Of a DNA stretch of 64,000 bases, positions 55,145 to 64,000 are shown one piece after another. A model generated the notes under the pieces. The model saw nothing but the letters and a program-made list of their open reading frames with translations. It did no database searches and was not told the origin of the DNA. The position numbers were made by a program, and so were the translations under genes. Origin of the DNA: Rhizobiaceae bacterium. Its GTDB lineage: Bacteria > Pseudomonadota > Alphaproteobacteria > Rhizobiales > Rhizobiaceae. The stretch is taken from assembly GCA_019635695.1 (NCBI GenBank), contig JAHBYZ010000002.1:1-64000 (forward strand), written 5' to 3'. Within the stretch, counting starts at the first letter, position 1; each line of letters begins with the position of its first letter.

Positions 55145-56263
55145 ATGGACCAGCGCCCCCTACTCGCTCCCGGCTCCCTTCTTGCCCTCGGAATAGAGAC
55201 GAGCTGCGACGAAACGGCCGCGGCCGTGGTGGCACGCGAACCGGATGGCGCCGGCCGCATCCTCTCCAACGTGGTGCTTTCGCAGCTGGAAGAACACGCG
55301 GCCTTCGGCGGCGTGGTGCCGGAGATCGCGGCGCGCGCCCATGTCGAGGCGCTCGACGGCGTGATCGAGGCGGCGCTGACCGAGGCCGGCACGGAACTGG
55401 GCGACCTCGACCTCGTCGCCGCGACCGCCGGTCCCGGGCTGATCGGCGGGCTGATCGTCGGCCTGATGACGGGCAAGGCCATAGCCGCGGCGACCGGCAA
55501 ACCGCTGGTGCCGGTCAACCACCTCGAGGCGCACGCGCTGACCGCGCGGCTGACCGACGGCTGCGCCTTCCCCTATCTGCTGCTGCTGGTCTCCGGCGGG
55601 CACACCCAGATCGTGCTGGTGGAAGGCGTCGGCCGCTATTCGCGCTGGGCGACCACGATCGATGACGCGCTCGGCGAGGCCTTTGACAAGACCGCCAAGC
55701 TGGTTGGCCTGCCCTATCCCGGCGGGCCGAACCTGGAAAAAGCCGCGACAGCGGGTGATCCGCGACGCTTCGATCTGCCGCGACCGATGAAGGGCGCCAA
55801 ACAGCCGGATTTCTCCTTCTCCGGGCTGAAAACCGCTGTGCGACAGGCGGCAACGGCGGCCGCACCGCTTTCGGACAAAGACGTGTCCGACATCGCAGCC
55901 TCGTTTCAGTCGGCCATCGTCGACACGCTGGACGACCGCGTCGGGCTGGCGCTGCGAACCTTCCGCGAGCACTTTCCCGAAATCGCCCATCCGGCGCTCA
56001 TTGTCGCAGGGGGCGTCGCCGCCAACAAGGCGGTGCGAGCCGCGCTCGATGGGCTCTGCCGCGCGCAGGGTTTTGTCCTGATCGCGCCGCCGCCGATCCT
56101 GTGCACCGACAATGGCGCGATGGTCGCCTGGGCCGGGCTTGAACGTTTCGCAGCCGGAATGACCGAAGAAGATCCCCTCGGTTTCGTGCCACGCTCGCGC
56201 TGGCCGCTGGACGCTCACTCAGCCCCGCTCATCGGTGGCGGCCGCCGCGGAGCCAAGGCATGA
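55145..56263 (+). CDS. tsaD: tRNA N6-adenosine threonylcarbamoyltransferase TsaD
   Basis: Transfers threonylcarbamoyl to A37 of ANN-decoding tRNAs with TsaB/TsaE, 372 residues. The ASKHA ATPase fold has [17 protein letters not shown], the metal-binding [11 protein letters not shown] (two His, about 120-130), [10 protein letters not shown] and [13 protein letters not shown]. The start MDQRPLL is the first suitable ATG, and [10 protein letters not shown] begins about residue 13. The gpsA start overlaps its stop (ATGA). An essential gene, conserved in this order in rhizobia. Confidence 0.94.
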   Translation: MDQRPLLAPGSLLALGIETSCDETAAAVVAREPDGAGRILSNVVLSQLEEHAAFGGVVPEIAARAHVEALDGVIEAALTEAGTELGDLDLVAATAGPGLIGGLIVGLMTGKAIAAATGKPLVPVNHLEAHALTARLTDGCAFPYLLLLVSGGHTQIVLVEGVGRYSRWATTIDDALGEAFDKTAKLVGLPYPGGPNLEKAATAGDPRRFDLPRPMKGAKQPDFSFSGLKTAVRQAATAAAPLSDKDVSDIAASFQSAIVDTLDDRVGLALRTFREHFPEIAHPALIVAGGVAANKAVRAALDGLCRAQGFVLIAPPPILCTDNGAMVAWAGLERFAAGMTEEDPLGFVPRSRWPLDAHSAPLIGGGRRGAKA

Positions 56264-57264
56264 GCGCACCTGAAGCCGACAAACGGCCCAAGATCGGCGT
56301 CCTCGGCGGCGGCGCCTGGGGCACGGCGCTGGCTGCGACTGCACTGCGCGCCGGCAATGACGCCCTACTGTGGGCGCGTGATGCCGCGACCGTCGAGACG
56401 ATCAACACCCACCACGAGAACCCGCGCTATCTGCCTGGAATCACGCTCGATACCGCCTTGCGCGCCACCGCCGACCCGGGAGAGGCACTTGCCGGTGCAG
56501 GTGCGGTGCTGGCGGTCGTGCCGGCACAGGCGCTCGCCGCGACGCTTGGCGAGATCGCCCCGCTTTTGCCCGCCGGCGTCCCGCTGGTGCTTTGCGCCAA
56601 GGGCATAGAGCGCACGACAGGCCGGCTGCTCTCGCAGATCGCGGTGGATCTGCTGCCGCGGAACCCCGTCGCCGCTCTGTCTGGCCCGAGCTTCGCGACC
56701 GACGTGGCGCGCGGCCTGCCGACGGCGGTGACCGTGGCGTCGCGTGACGCGACCTTGGCGCAGGAACTCGCGGCGCTGCTCTCGTCCAAAACCTTCCGCT
56801 GTTATTCCAGCGACGACCTTGTCGGCGTGGAGATCGGCGGCGCGCTGAAGAATGTGCTGGCGATTGCCGCCGGCGCCGTATCGGGAGCGGGCCTCGGCGC
56901 CAGCGCGCAGGCGGCGATGGTGACGCGCGGCTTCGTCGAGTTGCGGCGCATCGGCGCGGCCTTCGGCGCGCGGCCGCAGACGCTGATGGGCCTGTCCGGA
57001 CTCGGCGACCTGATCCTGTCCTGCGGCTCGGCGCAGTCGCGCAACTTTGCCTACGGCGCAGCGCTGGGCCGTCGCGAAAACCTCGACGGCCGGCCGCTGG
57101 CGGAAGGCGTTGCCACCGCCGGCATCGCCGCCGAACTAGCTGCGAAGCGCGGCATCGAGGCGCCCATCGTGGCCGCCGTCGCCGCCATCCTCGCCGGCGA
57201 CCTCACCGTGACCGACGCCGTGACGGAACTGCTGTCGCGGCCACTCAAGACCGAAACGGAGTGA
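56260..57264 (+). CDS. gpsA: Glycerol-3-phosphate dehydrogenase [NAD(P)+]
   Basis: Makes sn-glycerol-3-phosphate from dihydroxyacetone phosphate for phospholipids, 334 residues. The Rossmann loop is [20 protein letters not shown] (about 13-32), with [24 protein letters not shown] and [14 protein letters not shown] (catalytic Lys region). Translationally coupled to tsaD by the ATGA overlap. The YciI gene begins 2 bp after its stop. Confidence 0.95.
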   Translation: MSAPEADKRPKIGVLGGGAWGTALAATALRAGNDALLWARDAATVETINTHHENPRYLPGITLDTALRATADPGEALAGAGAVLAVVPAQALAATLGEIAPLLPAGVPLVLCAKGIERTTGRLLSQIAVDLLPRNPVAALSGPSFATDVARGLPTAVTVASRDATLAQELAALLSSKTFRCYSSDDLVGVEIGGALKNVLAIAAGAVSGAGLGASAQAAMVTRGFVELRRIGAAFGARPQTLMGLSGLGDLILSCGSAQSRNFAYGAALGRRENLDGRPLAEGVATAGIAAELAAKRGIEAPIVAAVAAILAGDLTVTDAVTELLSRPLKTETE

Positions 57265-57266
57265 CC

Positions 57267-57569
57267 ATGCACATCGCGCTGATCTGCACCGACAAGCCGG
57301 GCAGCCTGCAATTGCGGCTCGACACGCGGCCGGCCCATCTGGAGCACATGAAGCGATACGAGGAGGCCGGCAAGGTCGCGGCGGGCGGGCCGCTTTTGGG
57401 CACTGACGGCAAGCCCAATGGCAGTTTGATCGTACTCGACGTGGCCGACATCGCCGAGGCGCAGGCCATCGCCGCGGCCGACCCCTATGCGAAGGCCGGG
57501 CTTTTCGCCAATGTCGAGTTCAGGCAGTGGAACTGGCTGATCAACCCGCCGGCAGCCGCCCGGTCCTGA
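57267..57569 (+). CDS. YciI family protein
   Basis: A 100-residue ferredoxin-like protein: MHIALICTDKPGSLQLRLD, RPAHLEHMKRYEEAGKVAAGGPLLG and DPYAKAGLFANVEFRQWNW with the family His near residue 25. The ATG at 57267 has ACGGAG 5 bp upstream; a GTG at 57261 overlapping the gpsA stop is possible. Function unknown; YciI-like proteins resemble muconolactone isomerase folds. Confidence 0.9.
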   Translation: MHIALICTDKPGSLQLRLDTRPAHLEHMKRYEEAGKVAAGGPLLGTDGKPNGSLIVLDVADIAEAQAIAAADPYAKAGLFANVEFRQWNWLINPPAAARS

Positions 57570-57586
57570 AGCGAAGGAAGCTGAGC

Positions 57587-58012
57587 ATGGCCTACTGGCT
57601 GTTCAAGTCCGAGCCCGATGTCTACTCCTTCGACGCGCTCGCGGCCGACGGGAAGAAGGGCACCGAGTGGACCGGCGTGCGCAACTACGCGGCACGCAAC
57701 TTCATGCGCGAGATGAAGGTCGGCGACCTCGGTTTCTTCTACCATTCGAACGAGGGCAAGGAGATCGTCGGCATCGCCGAGGTCGCCAAACCGGCGCACC
57801 GCGATTCGACCACCGACGACGAACGCTGGGAGTGTGTCGACATCCGCGCCGTGCGGCCCGTCCCCAAGCCGGTGACGCTGGAGGCGGTGAAGGCCAACCC
57901 CAAGCTCGCCGAGATGGCGCTGGTGCGGCTCGGCCGCCTGTCCGTGCAGCCGGTCACGGACGCAGAATGGTGGGAAGTCTGTCGCATGGCCGGACTGGAC
58001 AAGGCGCCCTGA
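57587..58012 (+). CDS. EVE domain-containing protein
   Basis: A 141-residue PUA-like/EVE-fold protein: MAYWLFKSEPDVYSFDALA, GTEWTGVRNYAARNFMREMKVGDLGFFYHSN and ALVRLGRLSVQPV. EVE domains read modified bases in nucleic acids. The gene is common in alphaproteobacteria next to the YciI and gpsA genes and is chromosomal, so no defence role is suggested. Its ligand is unknown. Confidence 0.92.
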   Translation: MAYWLFKSEPDVYSFDALAADGKKGTEWTGVRNYAARNFMREMKVGDLGFFYHSNEGKEIVGIAEVAKPAHRDSTTDDERWECVDIRAVRPVPKPVTLEAVKANPKLAEMALVRLGRLSVQPVTDAEWWEVCRMAGLDKAP

Positions 58013-58668
58013 GTCAGCCGCTCGACCCTGCCCGCGCCGAGGCCTTCATCCTCGCCAACACCGCGCCGATCCGGCCTCCGCATGTGCCGGAGATCGTGCT
58101 GCGCCTCGCCGACGAGGCGCACGAATTGTGGCTCAAGACCGAGGACGAGCTGGAGGGCATGGGCCTTCCACCGCCGTTCTGGGCCTTCGCCTGGGCCGGT
58201 GGGCAGGGGCTGGCGCGCTACTTGCTCGACCATCCCTTCACCGTGCGCGGCAAGCGCGTGCTCGACTTCGCCGCCGGCTCCGGGCTGGTTGGAATCGCTG
58301 CCGCAAAGGCAGGCGCTTCGGAGGTTCTCTGTGCCGATATCGACCCCTTTTGCCGGCCAGCCGTGGCCCTCAACGCAGCACTGAACGGGGTCAAGCTGGA
58401 TTTCGCCGATACCGATCTTACGGACGCCGACGGCGGCTGGGACGTGGTGCTGGCCGGCGACGTCTTCTACGACCGCATCATGGGCGAGCGGCTCATGCCA
58501 TGGTTCGCCGGGCTCAAGGCGCGCGGCGCCACCGTGATCGTCGGTGACCCCGGCCGGTCCTATCTGCCGAAGTCCGGACTGGTGGAACTCGCCCGATACG
58601 AAGTGCCGGTGACACGCGCACTCGAAGATGCCGAGGTCAAGCGCACCATCGTCTGGGCGCTGCCTTGA
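58009..58668 (+). CDS. Class I SAM-dependent methyltransferase (ETFB-lysine methyltransferase-like)
   Basis: A methyltransferase of about 219 residues. It shows PPPFWAFAWAGGQGLARYLLDHP before the SAM loop VLDFAAGSGLVGIAAAKAGA (about 87-106), then CADIDPFC and DVVLAGDVFYDR. This is the Nnt1/METTL20-type group. The family start lies at SQPLDPARAEAFILANT, which here is preceded by CTG overlapping the EVE stop (CTGA). An ATG at 57967 would add 14 residues of overlapping frame instead. Substrate unknown; the METTL20 relation suggests a protein lysine. Confidence 0.84.
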   Translation: MSQPLDPARAEAFILANTAPIRPPHVPEIVLRLADEAHELWLKTEDELEGMGLPPPFWAFAWAGGQGLARYLLDHPFTVRGKRVLDFAAGSGLVGIAAAKAGASEVLCADIDPFCRPAVALNAALNGVKLDFADTDLTDADGGWDVVLAGDVFYDRIMGERLMPWFAGLKARGATVIVGDPGRSYLPKSGLVELARYEVPVTRALEDAEVKRTIVWALP

Positions 58669-58720
58669 CCTGCGAAGCGAACGGCGTTGATATCAACCTT
58701 CCTGAACGAAGGAGGGCAAC

Positions 58721-59137
58721 ATGTCGTTCGCGGGAGTGAGCTGGATCGCGGTGGTGATAGCCGCGGTTCTGGCCTTCATCTGGGGTGCGGCCTTCTATGG
58801 CGTGCTGAGCAAGCCGTGGATGAAGGCGGCGCGCATCACGCCGACACCGGGGGCCAACGGCATGATGCCGGGGCCGGCGCTGCTGGTGAACAGTATCGTC
58901 TGCGAGCTCATCATGGCGACCGTGCTGGCGATCTTCATCGGCATCGTCGGGGCTGGAGCGGCCACTATCGGCACCGGCCTGACTGTCGGTTTCTATGCCT
59001 GGCTGGGCTTCATGGCGACAACCATGGCCGTGAACCACCGCTACGAGGGCTACGGCTGGGATCTGACCGTCATCGACGGCGCGCACTGGCTCGGCGTGGC
59101 GCTCATTATGGGCGCGGTTATCGGCTGGTGGTCGTAA
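58721..59137 (+). CDS. DUF1761 small membrane protein
   Basis: A 138-residue protein with four predicted helices: VSWIAVVIAAVLAFIWGAAFYG (about 6-27), an intramembrane turn KPWMKAARI, and later helices at about 54-75, 80-100 and 115-137. The layout with FIWGAAFYG and NHRYEGYGWDL matches DUF1761. The function is unknown. Its 3' end faces the convergent L,D-transpeptidase gene. Confidence 0.88.
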   Translation: MSFAGVSWIAVVIAAVLAFIWGAAFYGVLSKPWMKAARITPTPGANGMMPGPALLVNSIVCELIMATVLAIFIGIVGAGAATIGTGLTVGFYAWLGFMATTMAVNHRYEGYGWDLTVIDGAHWLGVALIMGAVIGWWS

Positions 59138-59138
59138 A

Positions 59139-59651
59139 CTAGGCGATCACTCGCAGCACCGTCCGCCGCGACAGCCTCGGCAGCAGCCAGCGCATCGCGG
59201 CCGGCGCGATCGCCACGCAGCCTTCGGTGGGCCCGAAGCCTTCCTTGGCGACGTGCAGGAAGATCGCACTGCCGCGGTAACGGGCGCGCGGCCGGATATT
59301 CCAGTCCAGCACCACGACGGCGTCGTAGAGCCGGTCGCTGCGCCACATGCGCTCGTGGCCGGCGCGGGAGGGCAGCTGCACGGGCCGGTTGTAGTTGGCG
59401 TCGGCAGGCGCGTCGCACCAGCCATCATGGCGGCCGATCGCGGCCAGCGGCAGGGCGGAGGCGCGCGGCATGCCCCCGCCGAGCCGATAGAAGCCGCCGA
59501 GCATGCGCATGGCGGCGAGCGGCGTCGCGCCGTCACCCTCGCGCTTGAAGGCCGAGATACCGCTGCGACCAAGCGCGCAGGGGATCACGCGGCCACCCGC
59601 GTGCAGAAGTCCTTTTCGCCCGTCTCCTGGCTTGCGGCGGACGGAAACCAT
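59139..59651 (-). CDS. L,D-transpeptidase catalytic-domain (YkuD-like) protein
   Basis: A 170-residue protein of the YkuD-type L,D-transpeptidase fold. The catalytic pair is visible: His133 in SAIFLHVAKEG and Cys145 in GPTEGCVAIAP. GRVIPCALGRSGISAFKREGDGATP in the first third is the typical short-family N-terminus. No signal peptide is evident, so it may be cytoplasmic or use an unusual route. Starts at MVSVRRKPG; a longer frame to 59714 exists. Convergent with the DUF1761 gene. Confidence 0.85.
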   Translation of the reverse strand: MVSVRRKPGDGRKGLLHAGGRVIPCALGRSGISAFKREGDGATPLAAMRMLGGFYRLGGGMPRASALPLAAIGRHDGWCDAPADANYNRPVQLPSRAGHERMWRSDRLYDAVVVLDWNIRPRARYRGSAIFLHVAKEGFGPTEGCVAIAPAAMRWLLPRLSRRTVLRVIA

Positions 59652-59821
59652 GTCGATTAGGGTTGATTTGCCGTGCCGACTGACGCCACGGCGCATATTC
59701 GAGTATGGTTGCATGGCGGAACAAAAGGCCGTGAATGGCTATTATCTATGGGACGTTCCGCATAAACCGGATCGAATCAAGCTGAATTTGCCTTTTCTTT
59801 CAACGTCGATTTGAGCTGCCA

Positions 59822-60505
59822 ATGACCTCACGAACCATTCTCATCGTGGATGACGACGACACGCTGCGCACGACGCTTGTCGAGCAGCTCTCGCTCTACG
59901 AGGAGTTCGACGTGCATCAGGAAGCGACGGCGGCCAAGGGCGTCGCGGCAGTGCGGGCCGGATTGGTGGATCTGCTCATCATGGATGTCGGCCTGCCCGA
60001 CATGGACGGTCGCGAGGCGGTGAAGCTGCTGCGCAAGGGTGGCTTCAAGGCGCCGATCATCATGCTGACCGGCCACGACACGGATTCCGACACGATCCTC
60101 GGTCTCGAAGCCGGCGCCAACGACTACGTGACGAAGCCGTTCCGCTTCGCCGTGCTGCTCGCCCGCATCCGCGCGCAGCTGCGCCAGCACGAACAGAGCG
60201 AGGACGCCACCTTTTCCGTCGGTCCCTACACGTTCAAGCCGAGCCAGAAGCTGCTGCTCGACCAGAAGGGCGGCAAGGTCAGGCTGACCGAGAAGGAAGC
60301 CTCCATCATCAAGTATCTCTACCGCGCCGACCGCAAGGTGGTGACGCGCGACGTGCTGCTCGAAGAGGTGTGGGGCTACAATTCCGGCGTGACCACCCAC
60401 ACGCTGGAAACCCACGTCTACCGCCTGCGCCAGAAGATCGAGCGCGATCCGTCCAACGCCGAGATCCTCGTCACCGAGAGCGGCGGCTACAAGCTGGTGC
60501 CGTAG
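59822..60505 (+). CDS. OmpR/PhoB-family response regulator
   Basis: A 227-residue two-component regulator. The receiver domain (about 1-120) has phosphoacceptor Asp55 in LIMDVGLPD, the DDDD acid pocket at 10-13, Thr in MLTGHDTD and Lys in VTKPFRF. The C-terminal winged helix (about 130-225) has VRLTEKEASIIKYLYRAD, EEVWGYNSGVTTHTLETHVYRLRQKIE and SGGYKLVP. No histidine kinase gene is nearby, so it is an orphan here. Targets unknown. Confidence 0.93.
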   Translation: MTSRTILIVDDDDTLRTTLVEQLSLYEEFDVHQEATAAKGVAAVRAGLVDLLIMDVGLPDMDGREAVKLLRKGGFKAPIIMLTGHDTDSDTILGLEAGANDYVTKPFRFAVLLARIRAQLRQHEQSEDATFSVGPYTFKPSQKLLLDQKGGKVRLTEKEASIIKYLYRADRKVVTRDVLLEEVWGYNSGVTTHTLETHVYRLRQKIERDPSNAEILVTESGGYKLVP

Positions 60506-60626
60506 GGCTCGGGAGCCGGCTTCCGCGCCGGAATCCCGTCCCGGATACATTGACTTTCCGAATCACCGGCGCGCATGCGAATATCCCGCGCCCCGTGGGG
60601 GTGCGGGGCACGGGGACGCTTTGCGC

Positions 60627-61082
60627 ATGGCGCTGGACGACGATATCCGCATCCTGCAGCGGGTGCCTCTGCTGGAAGGCTTCACGGCCGAACAGCTGCG
60701 CCTGCTTGCCTTTGGCGCGGAATCGCTGCGTGTGCGCGCCGGCCGCGACCTCTACTCCGAGGGGGCGGACGCGGACTGCGCCTATGTCGTGGCGACGGGC
60801 GAGGTGGAACTTTACCGCGAGTCCGAGGGCAAGCGCGCCGTTTCCGGCCGGGCCGGGCCGGGCGCCCTGCTCGGCGAACTGGCTCTGATCGCCGGCGGCA
60901 CGCGGCCGACCTCTGCCGTGGCGGTGCACGACACTGAGGTCATCAGGCTCGGCCGCACACTGTTCCGCCGCATCCTTGAGGAATATCCGGAACTGGCGGC
61001 GACGCTGCACCGGCGAATCGCCGGCGAACTCAACGACCTCGTCTCGCGCCTGGAGCGCGTCCGCACCAAATTCGGCGGATGA
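60627..61082 (+). CDS. Cyclic nucleotide-binding-domain-only protein
   Basis: A 151-residue protein formed by a single CNB domain (RVPLLEGFTAEQLRLLAFGAE, GRDLYSEGADADCAYVVATGEVELY, GPGALLGELALIAGG with the phosphate-binding GELAL loop, TRPTSAVA). The N-terminal end carries no effector domain and there is no helix-turn-helix after it, so it is not a Crp-type DNA-binding regulator. It may be a cAMP sensor acting through partner proteins. Convergent with tkt. Confidence 0.85.
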   Translation: MALDDDIRILQRVPLLEGFTAEQLRLLAFGAESLRVRAGRDLYSEGADADCAYVVATGEVELYRESEGKRAVSGRAGPGALLGELALIAGGTRPTSAVAVHDTEVIRLGRTLFRRILEEYPELAATLHRRIAGELNDLVSRLERVRTKFGG

Positions 61083-61100
61083 TTCGGCAGGCGCGGCGGC

Positions 61101-63101
61101 TCAGCCCTTCTTGCCGAGCCGCTTGAGCGCCGCCTTGACGGTCGCTTCCGCCGTGATGCCGAAATGCGGGTAGAGCTTCTCGATCGGCGCCGACGCGCCG
61201 AAGCCCGCCATGCCGACGAAGATGCCCTCTGCGCCGATGAACGCGTCCCAGCCCTGGCGGATGCCGGCCTCGATGGCGATCTTGATCGACGCACCGCCGA
61301 GAATGGCATTGCGGTATTCGGCGCTCTGCTGCTCGAACAGCTCGAAACACGGCACCGAGATCACCCGCGTCGGATGACCGGCCTTTTCCAGCTGCGTGCG
61401 GGCCGCGAGCGCTATCTCAACCTCGGAACCGGTGGCATAGATCGTCACCTCCGCCTCGTCGCTGGCGGTCGCCAGTTCGTAGGCGCCGAGCGCACAAAGA
61501 TTGTCCTCGGAGAACTCGGTGCGCACGGCTGGCAGGTTCTGGCGGGTGAGCGCCAGCGTCGACGGCGTCTTCACCGAGGCGAGCGCCAGCTCCCAGCACT
61601 CCGCCGTCTCCATGGCGTCCGCGGGGCGGAAGACAAAGTGGTTGGGGATGGCGCGAAGTGCTGCCAGATGCTCGACCGGCTGGTGCGTCGGCCCGTCTTC
61701 GCCCAGCCCGATCGAATCGTGCGTCATCACGAAGATCGTGCGGATGCCCATCAGCGAGGCGAGCCGCATGGCCGGCCGCGCGTAGTCGGAGAAGGTCAGG
61801 AAGGTGCCACCGTAGGGAATGACGCCGCCATGCAGGGTCATGCCGTTCATGGCGGCCGCCATGCCGTGCTCGCGGATGCCCCAGTGGATGTAGCGGCCGG
61901 AATAGTCGGTCGGCGTGACGTTCTTGGTCTGGCTGGTCTTTGTGTTGTTGGAGCCGGTGAGGTCAGCTGAACCGCCGATCGTCTCGGGAATCACGCCGTT
62001 GACGATCTCCAGCGCCATCTCCGACGACTTGCGGGTGGCGACCTTCGGCTTGTCGGCTGCCAGCTTCTGCTTGTAGGCGGCCATCCCCGCCTCGAAGTCG
62101 CCCGGCAGCTCGCCGGCGATGCGCCGCTCGAACTCGCCGCGCAGGTCGGCCGGCGCCTCCGCCAGCCGCTTCTCCCAGGCCTTGCGTTCCTTGGCCGAGC
62201 GCAGGCCGGCGAGCCGCCAGTCGTCGAGAATGTCGGACGGGACGACGAAGGGCGGAGAATCCCAGTTCAGCGCCTTGCGCGTAGCGGCGATCTCCTCGGC
62301 GCCGAGCGGCGAACCGTGCACCTTGTTGGTTCCGGCCTTGTGGGGCGCGCCGAAGCCGATCGTGGTCTTGGCCGCAATCAGCGTCGGCTTGTCGGACGTG
62401 CGCGCCTTCTCGATGGCTGCCGCGATCGCCTCCGGATCGTGGCCGTCGATGCGCGTCGTCGCCCACCCACTCGCCTCGAAGCGCTTCTGCTGGTTGGTGG
62501 AATCGGCCAGCGACACCGCGCCGTCGATGGAGATCGAGTTGTCGTCCCAGATGACGATCAGCTTGTTGAGCTTGAGGTGCCCGGCGAGCGAGATCGCCTC
62601 CTGGCTGATGCCCTCCATCAGACAGCCGTCGCCGGCCAGCACATAGGTGTGATGGTCGACCAGCGCGTCGCCGAAGCGGGCGTTCATCAGCCGCTCGGCC
62701 AGCGCCATGCCGACCGCATTGGCCAGCCCCTGCCCGAGCGGGCCGGTGGTCGTCTCTATGCCGGCTGCATGGCCCCACTCGGGGTGACCTGCGGTCTTGG
62801 AGCCGAGCTGGCGGAAATTCTTGATCTGCTCCAGCGTAAGGTCCTCGTATCCCGAGAGATAGAGCACCGAGTAGAGCAGCATCGACCCGTGGCCGGCCGA
62901 AAGGACGAAACGGTCCCGGTCAGGCCAGTGCGGGTTCTTCGGATCGTGCGTCATAAAGCGCGTGTAGAGCACCGTGGCAATGTCGGCCGCGCCCATCGGC
63001 AGGCCGGGATGTCCGGAATTGGCCTTTTCGACCGCGTCCATGGAGAGGAATCGGATGGCATTTGCCATCCGGTCGTGCTTCTCGCGTGAAATCATCACCA
63101 T
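61101..63101 (-). CDS. tkt: Transketolase
   Basis: Thiamine-diphosphate enzyme of the pentose phosphate and Calvin-type pathways, about 666 residues. Motifs are [16 protein letters not shown], the ThDP motif [14 protein letters not shown] to [13 protein letters not shown] (about 155-185), [10 protein letters not shown], and the pyrimidine-domain [15 protein letters not shown] to [15 protein letters not shown] with [14 protein letters not shown]. The start is ATG 63101 (MVMISREK), with ATG 63095 (MISREKHD) nearly as good. In many rhizobia gap and pgk follow tkt; here a convergent CNB gene follows. Confidence 0.95.
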   Translation of the reverse strand: MVMISREKHDRMANAIRFLSMDAVEKANSGHPGLPMGAADIATVLYTRFMTHDPKNPHWPDRDRFVLSAGHGSMLLYSVLYLSGYEDLTLEQIKNFRQLGSKTAGHPEWGHAAGIETTTGPLGQGLANAVGMALAERLMNARFGDALVDHHTYVLAGDGCLMEGISQEAISLAGHLKLNKLIVIWDDNSISIDGAVSLADSTNQQKRFEASGWATTRIDGHDPEAIAAAIEKARTSDKPTLIAAKTTIGFGAPHKAGTNKVHGSPLGAEEIAATRKALNWDSPPFVVPSDILDDWRLAGLRSAKERKAWEKRLAEAPADLRGEFERRIAGELPGDFEAGMAAYKQKLAADKPKVATRKSSEMALEIVNGVIPETIGGSADLTGSNNTKTSQTKNVTPTDYSGRYIHWGIREHGMAAAMNGMTLHGGVIPYGGTFLTFSDYARPAMRLASLMGIRTIFVMTHDSIGLGEDGPTHQPVEHLAALRAIPNHFVFRPADAMETAECWELALASVKTPSTLALTRQNLPAVRTEFSEDNLCALGAYELATASDEAEVTIYATGSEVEIALAARTQLEKAGHPTRVISVPCFELFEQQSAEYRNAILGGASIKIAIEAGIRQGWDAFIGAEGIFVGMAGFGASAPIEKLYPHFGITAEATVKAALKRLGKKG

Positions 63102-63348
63102 CTCGCCTGTCGCGTGGTTGGGTGCCGCGTGGTTGGGTCGTGGCCCGCGCGCCCCGCCGCGGACCCCCTCAAAAAGGCTGCGGACACATAGCAGGAGCCT
63201 AGAGCGAGTCAACAAAACCGCAGGCCGCTTCCGCTGCGAGCTGTGGGCAGTCGTCCCACCCGTGTTGACGCCTGCTTGAGGCGGCGCCTAATCTTTCGCG
63301 CTTAACCGCCTTATTTGGCGCGATGATTCGATTGGGCGAAACCACGGC

Positions 63349-63621
63349 ATGTCGGCGGAAGCGACGCTGAGGGAAGTGATCGCCCGCCTCGGCCGGGCGA
63401 TCGACACGCTTGAGGAAGCCGCTGCGGCGCGCCTCGAGCTCGACGGCGAATATGTCGAGGCGGAAGCGGAGGTCCAGCGTATGAACGCCGACCGCTCGCG
63501 GCTGGCGCAGGAGCTCGACAATTCCGAGGCCAAGGCCGAACGGCTGGAAGCCGCCAACAAGGAAGTTTCGCGCCGGCTGGTCACCGCCATGGAGACCATC
63601 CGCGCGGTATTGGATCGCTAG
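63349..63621 (+). CDS. DUF4164 coiled-coil protein
   Basis: A 90-residue protein that is nearly all coiled coil (ATLREVIARLGRAIDTLEEA, VQRMNADRSRLAQELDNSEAK, LEAANKEVSRRLVTAM). DUF4164 genes precede zapA in Rhizobiales, and the zapA start is 3 bp after this stop. It may partner ZapA at the division site; that is inference from the gene pair. Divergent from tkt across about 250 bp that hold no other gene. Confidence 0.88.
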   Translation: MSAEATLREVIARLGRAIDTLEEAAAARLELDGEYVEAEAEVQRMNADRSRLAQELDNSEAKAERLEAANKEVSRRLVTAMETIRAVLDR

Positions 63622-63623
63622 AC

Positions 63624-63995
63624 ATGGCTCAGGTCACGGTCGTCATCGACGGCAAGCAATATCGCATGGCCTGCGATGAAGGTCAGGAGGAACACCTGAT
63701 CGACCTTGCGGGCCGTTTCGACCGCTACGTCTCGCACCTCAAGGACTCCTTCGGCGAGATCGGCGACCAGCGGCTCACCGTCATGGCCGGCATCATGGTG
63801 ATGGACGAGCTGTCGGAGCTGCAGCGGCGCGTGCGCGGCATGGAGGCCGAGGTTGCCACGCTGCGCAAGACGCGCGACGACGCGCTGACCAAGGCGGACA
63901 AGAACGACGCCGCGCTCACGGGAGCGCTGGCGAGCCTCGCCGAGCGCATGGAAGGACTGGCGGAGAAACTGGCGAGCCGCAAGGCGGCGCAGTAA
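63624..63995 (+). CDS. zapA: Cell division protein ZapA
   Basis: Binds and bundles FtsZ at midcell, 123 residues. The N-terminal domain has QVTVVIDGKQYRMACDEGQEEHL and RFDRYVSHLKDSFGEIGDQRLTVMAGIMVMDEL, followed by a C-terminal coiled coil (about 65-120). The wording is alphaproteobacterial. In rhizobia a 6S RNA gene often follows zapA, but it would lie past the end of this window. Confidence 0.93.
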   Translation: MAQVTVVIDGKQYRMACDEGQEEHLIDLAGRFDRYVSHLKDSFGEIGDQRLTVMAGIMVMDELSELQRRVRGMEAEVATLRKTRDDALTKADKNDAALTGALASLAERMEGLAEKLASRKAAQ

Positions 63996-64000
63996 CTACC

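Overview
The window reads as two pieces from different proteobacteria joined inside one gene. Bases 1 to about 15.5-15.7 kb look betaproteobacterial (Burkholderiales-like): GC at nearly every third codon position, a Bug/TctC receptor, an acyl-CoA carboxylase, a class I (DhnA-type) aldolase, a compact valine-catabolism operon and a large acyl-CoA dehydrogenase directly downstream of etfA. From etfA/etfB onward the content and gene neighbourhoods are those of Alphaproteobacteria, order Rhizobiales (Mesorhizobium/Phyllobacteriaceae-like): TrcR (DUF1013), DUF1192, DUF2794, DUF4164-ZapA, an SDHAF4-type DUF1674 protein, the hemC-hemD-Mic60-hemY block and purH-heparinase-rsmB-htpX. The simplest reading is a chimeric (metagenomic) contig misjoined through the conserved 3' end of etfA. 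Real recombination at etfA is the alternative.

Betaproteobacterial part. A 5'-truncated carboxylase alpha subunit and fbaB (+) are followed by a leftward, translationally coupled cassette (GntR regulator, Bug receptor, MmgE/PrpD protein, D-2-hydroxyacid dehydrogenase). Its regulatory region holds a perfect GntR-type palindrome and a large inverted repeat built from 13-bp units. Rightward from there runs mmsA-mmsB-enoyl-CoA hydratase-3-hydroxyisobutyryl-CoA hydrolase-FAH protein, which would take isobutyryl-CoA (valine) through 3-hydroxyisobutyrate to propionyl-CoA. A GGDEF protein with an altered signature, a GDT1-family transporter apparently starting at CTG, and an acyl-CoA dehydrogenase that would pass electrons to ETF follow.

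Alphaproteobacterial part. This is mostly housekeeping and conserved rhizobial genes in short operons: ETF, rhomboid, cobalamin adenosyltransferase, membrane proteins (YihY, EamA, MFS, TerC), tRNA and nucleic acid enzymes (GluQRS, AlkA-type glycosylase, HNH, RsmB, TsaD), folate and purine enzymes, tetrapyrrole synthesis with the alphaproteobacterial Mic60, stress and envelope proteins (HtpX, L,D-transpeptidase, Tad-like vWA protein), a response regulator, transketolase and ZapA. One MASE1-GGDEF gene is split by an in-frame amber codon.

I saw no rRNA, tRNA, CRISPR array, prophage, transposase gene or integrase, and no clear undescribed multi-gene system. The most unusual signals are the etfA junction, the 13-bp inverted repeat array upstream of mmsA, the amber-split cyclase and several non-AUG coupled starts.
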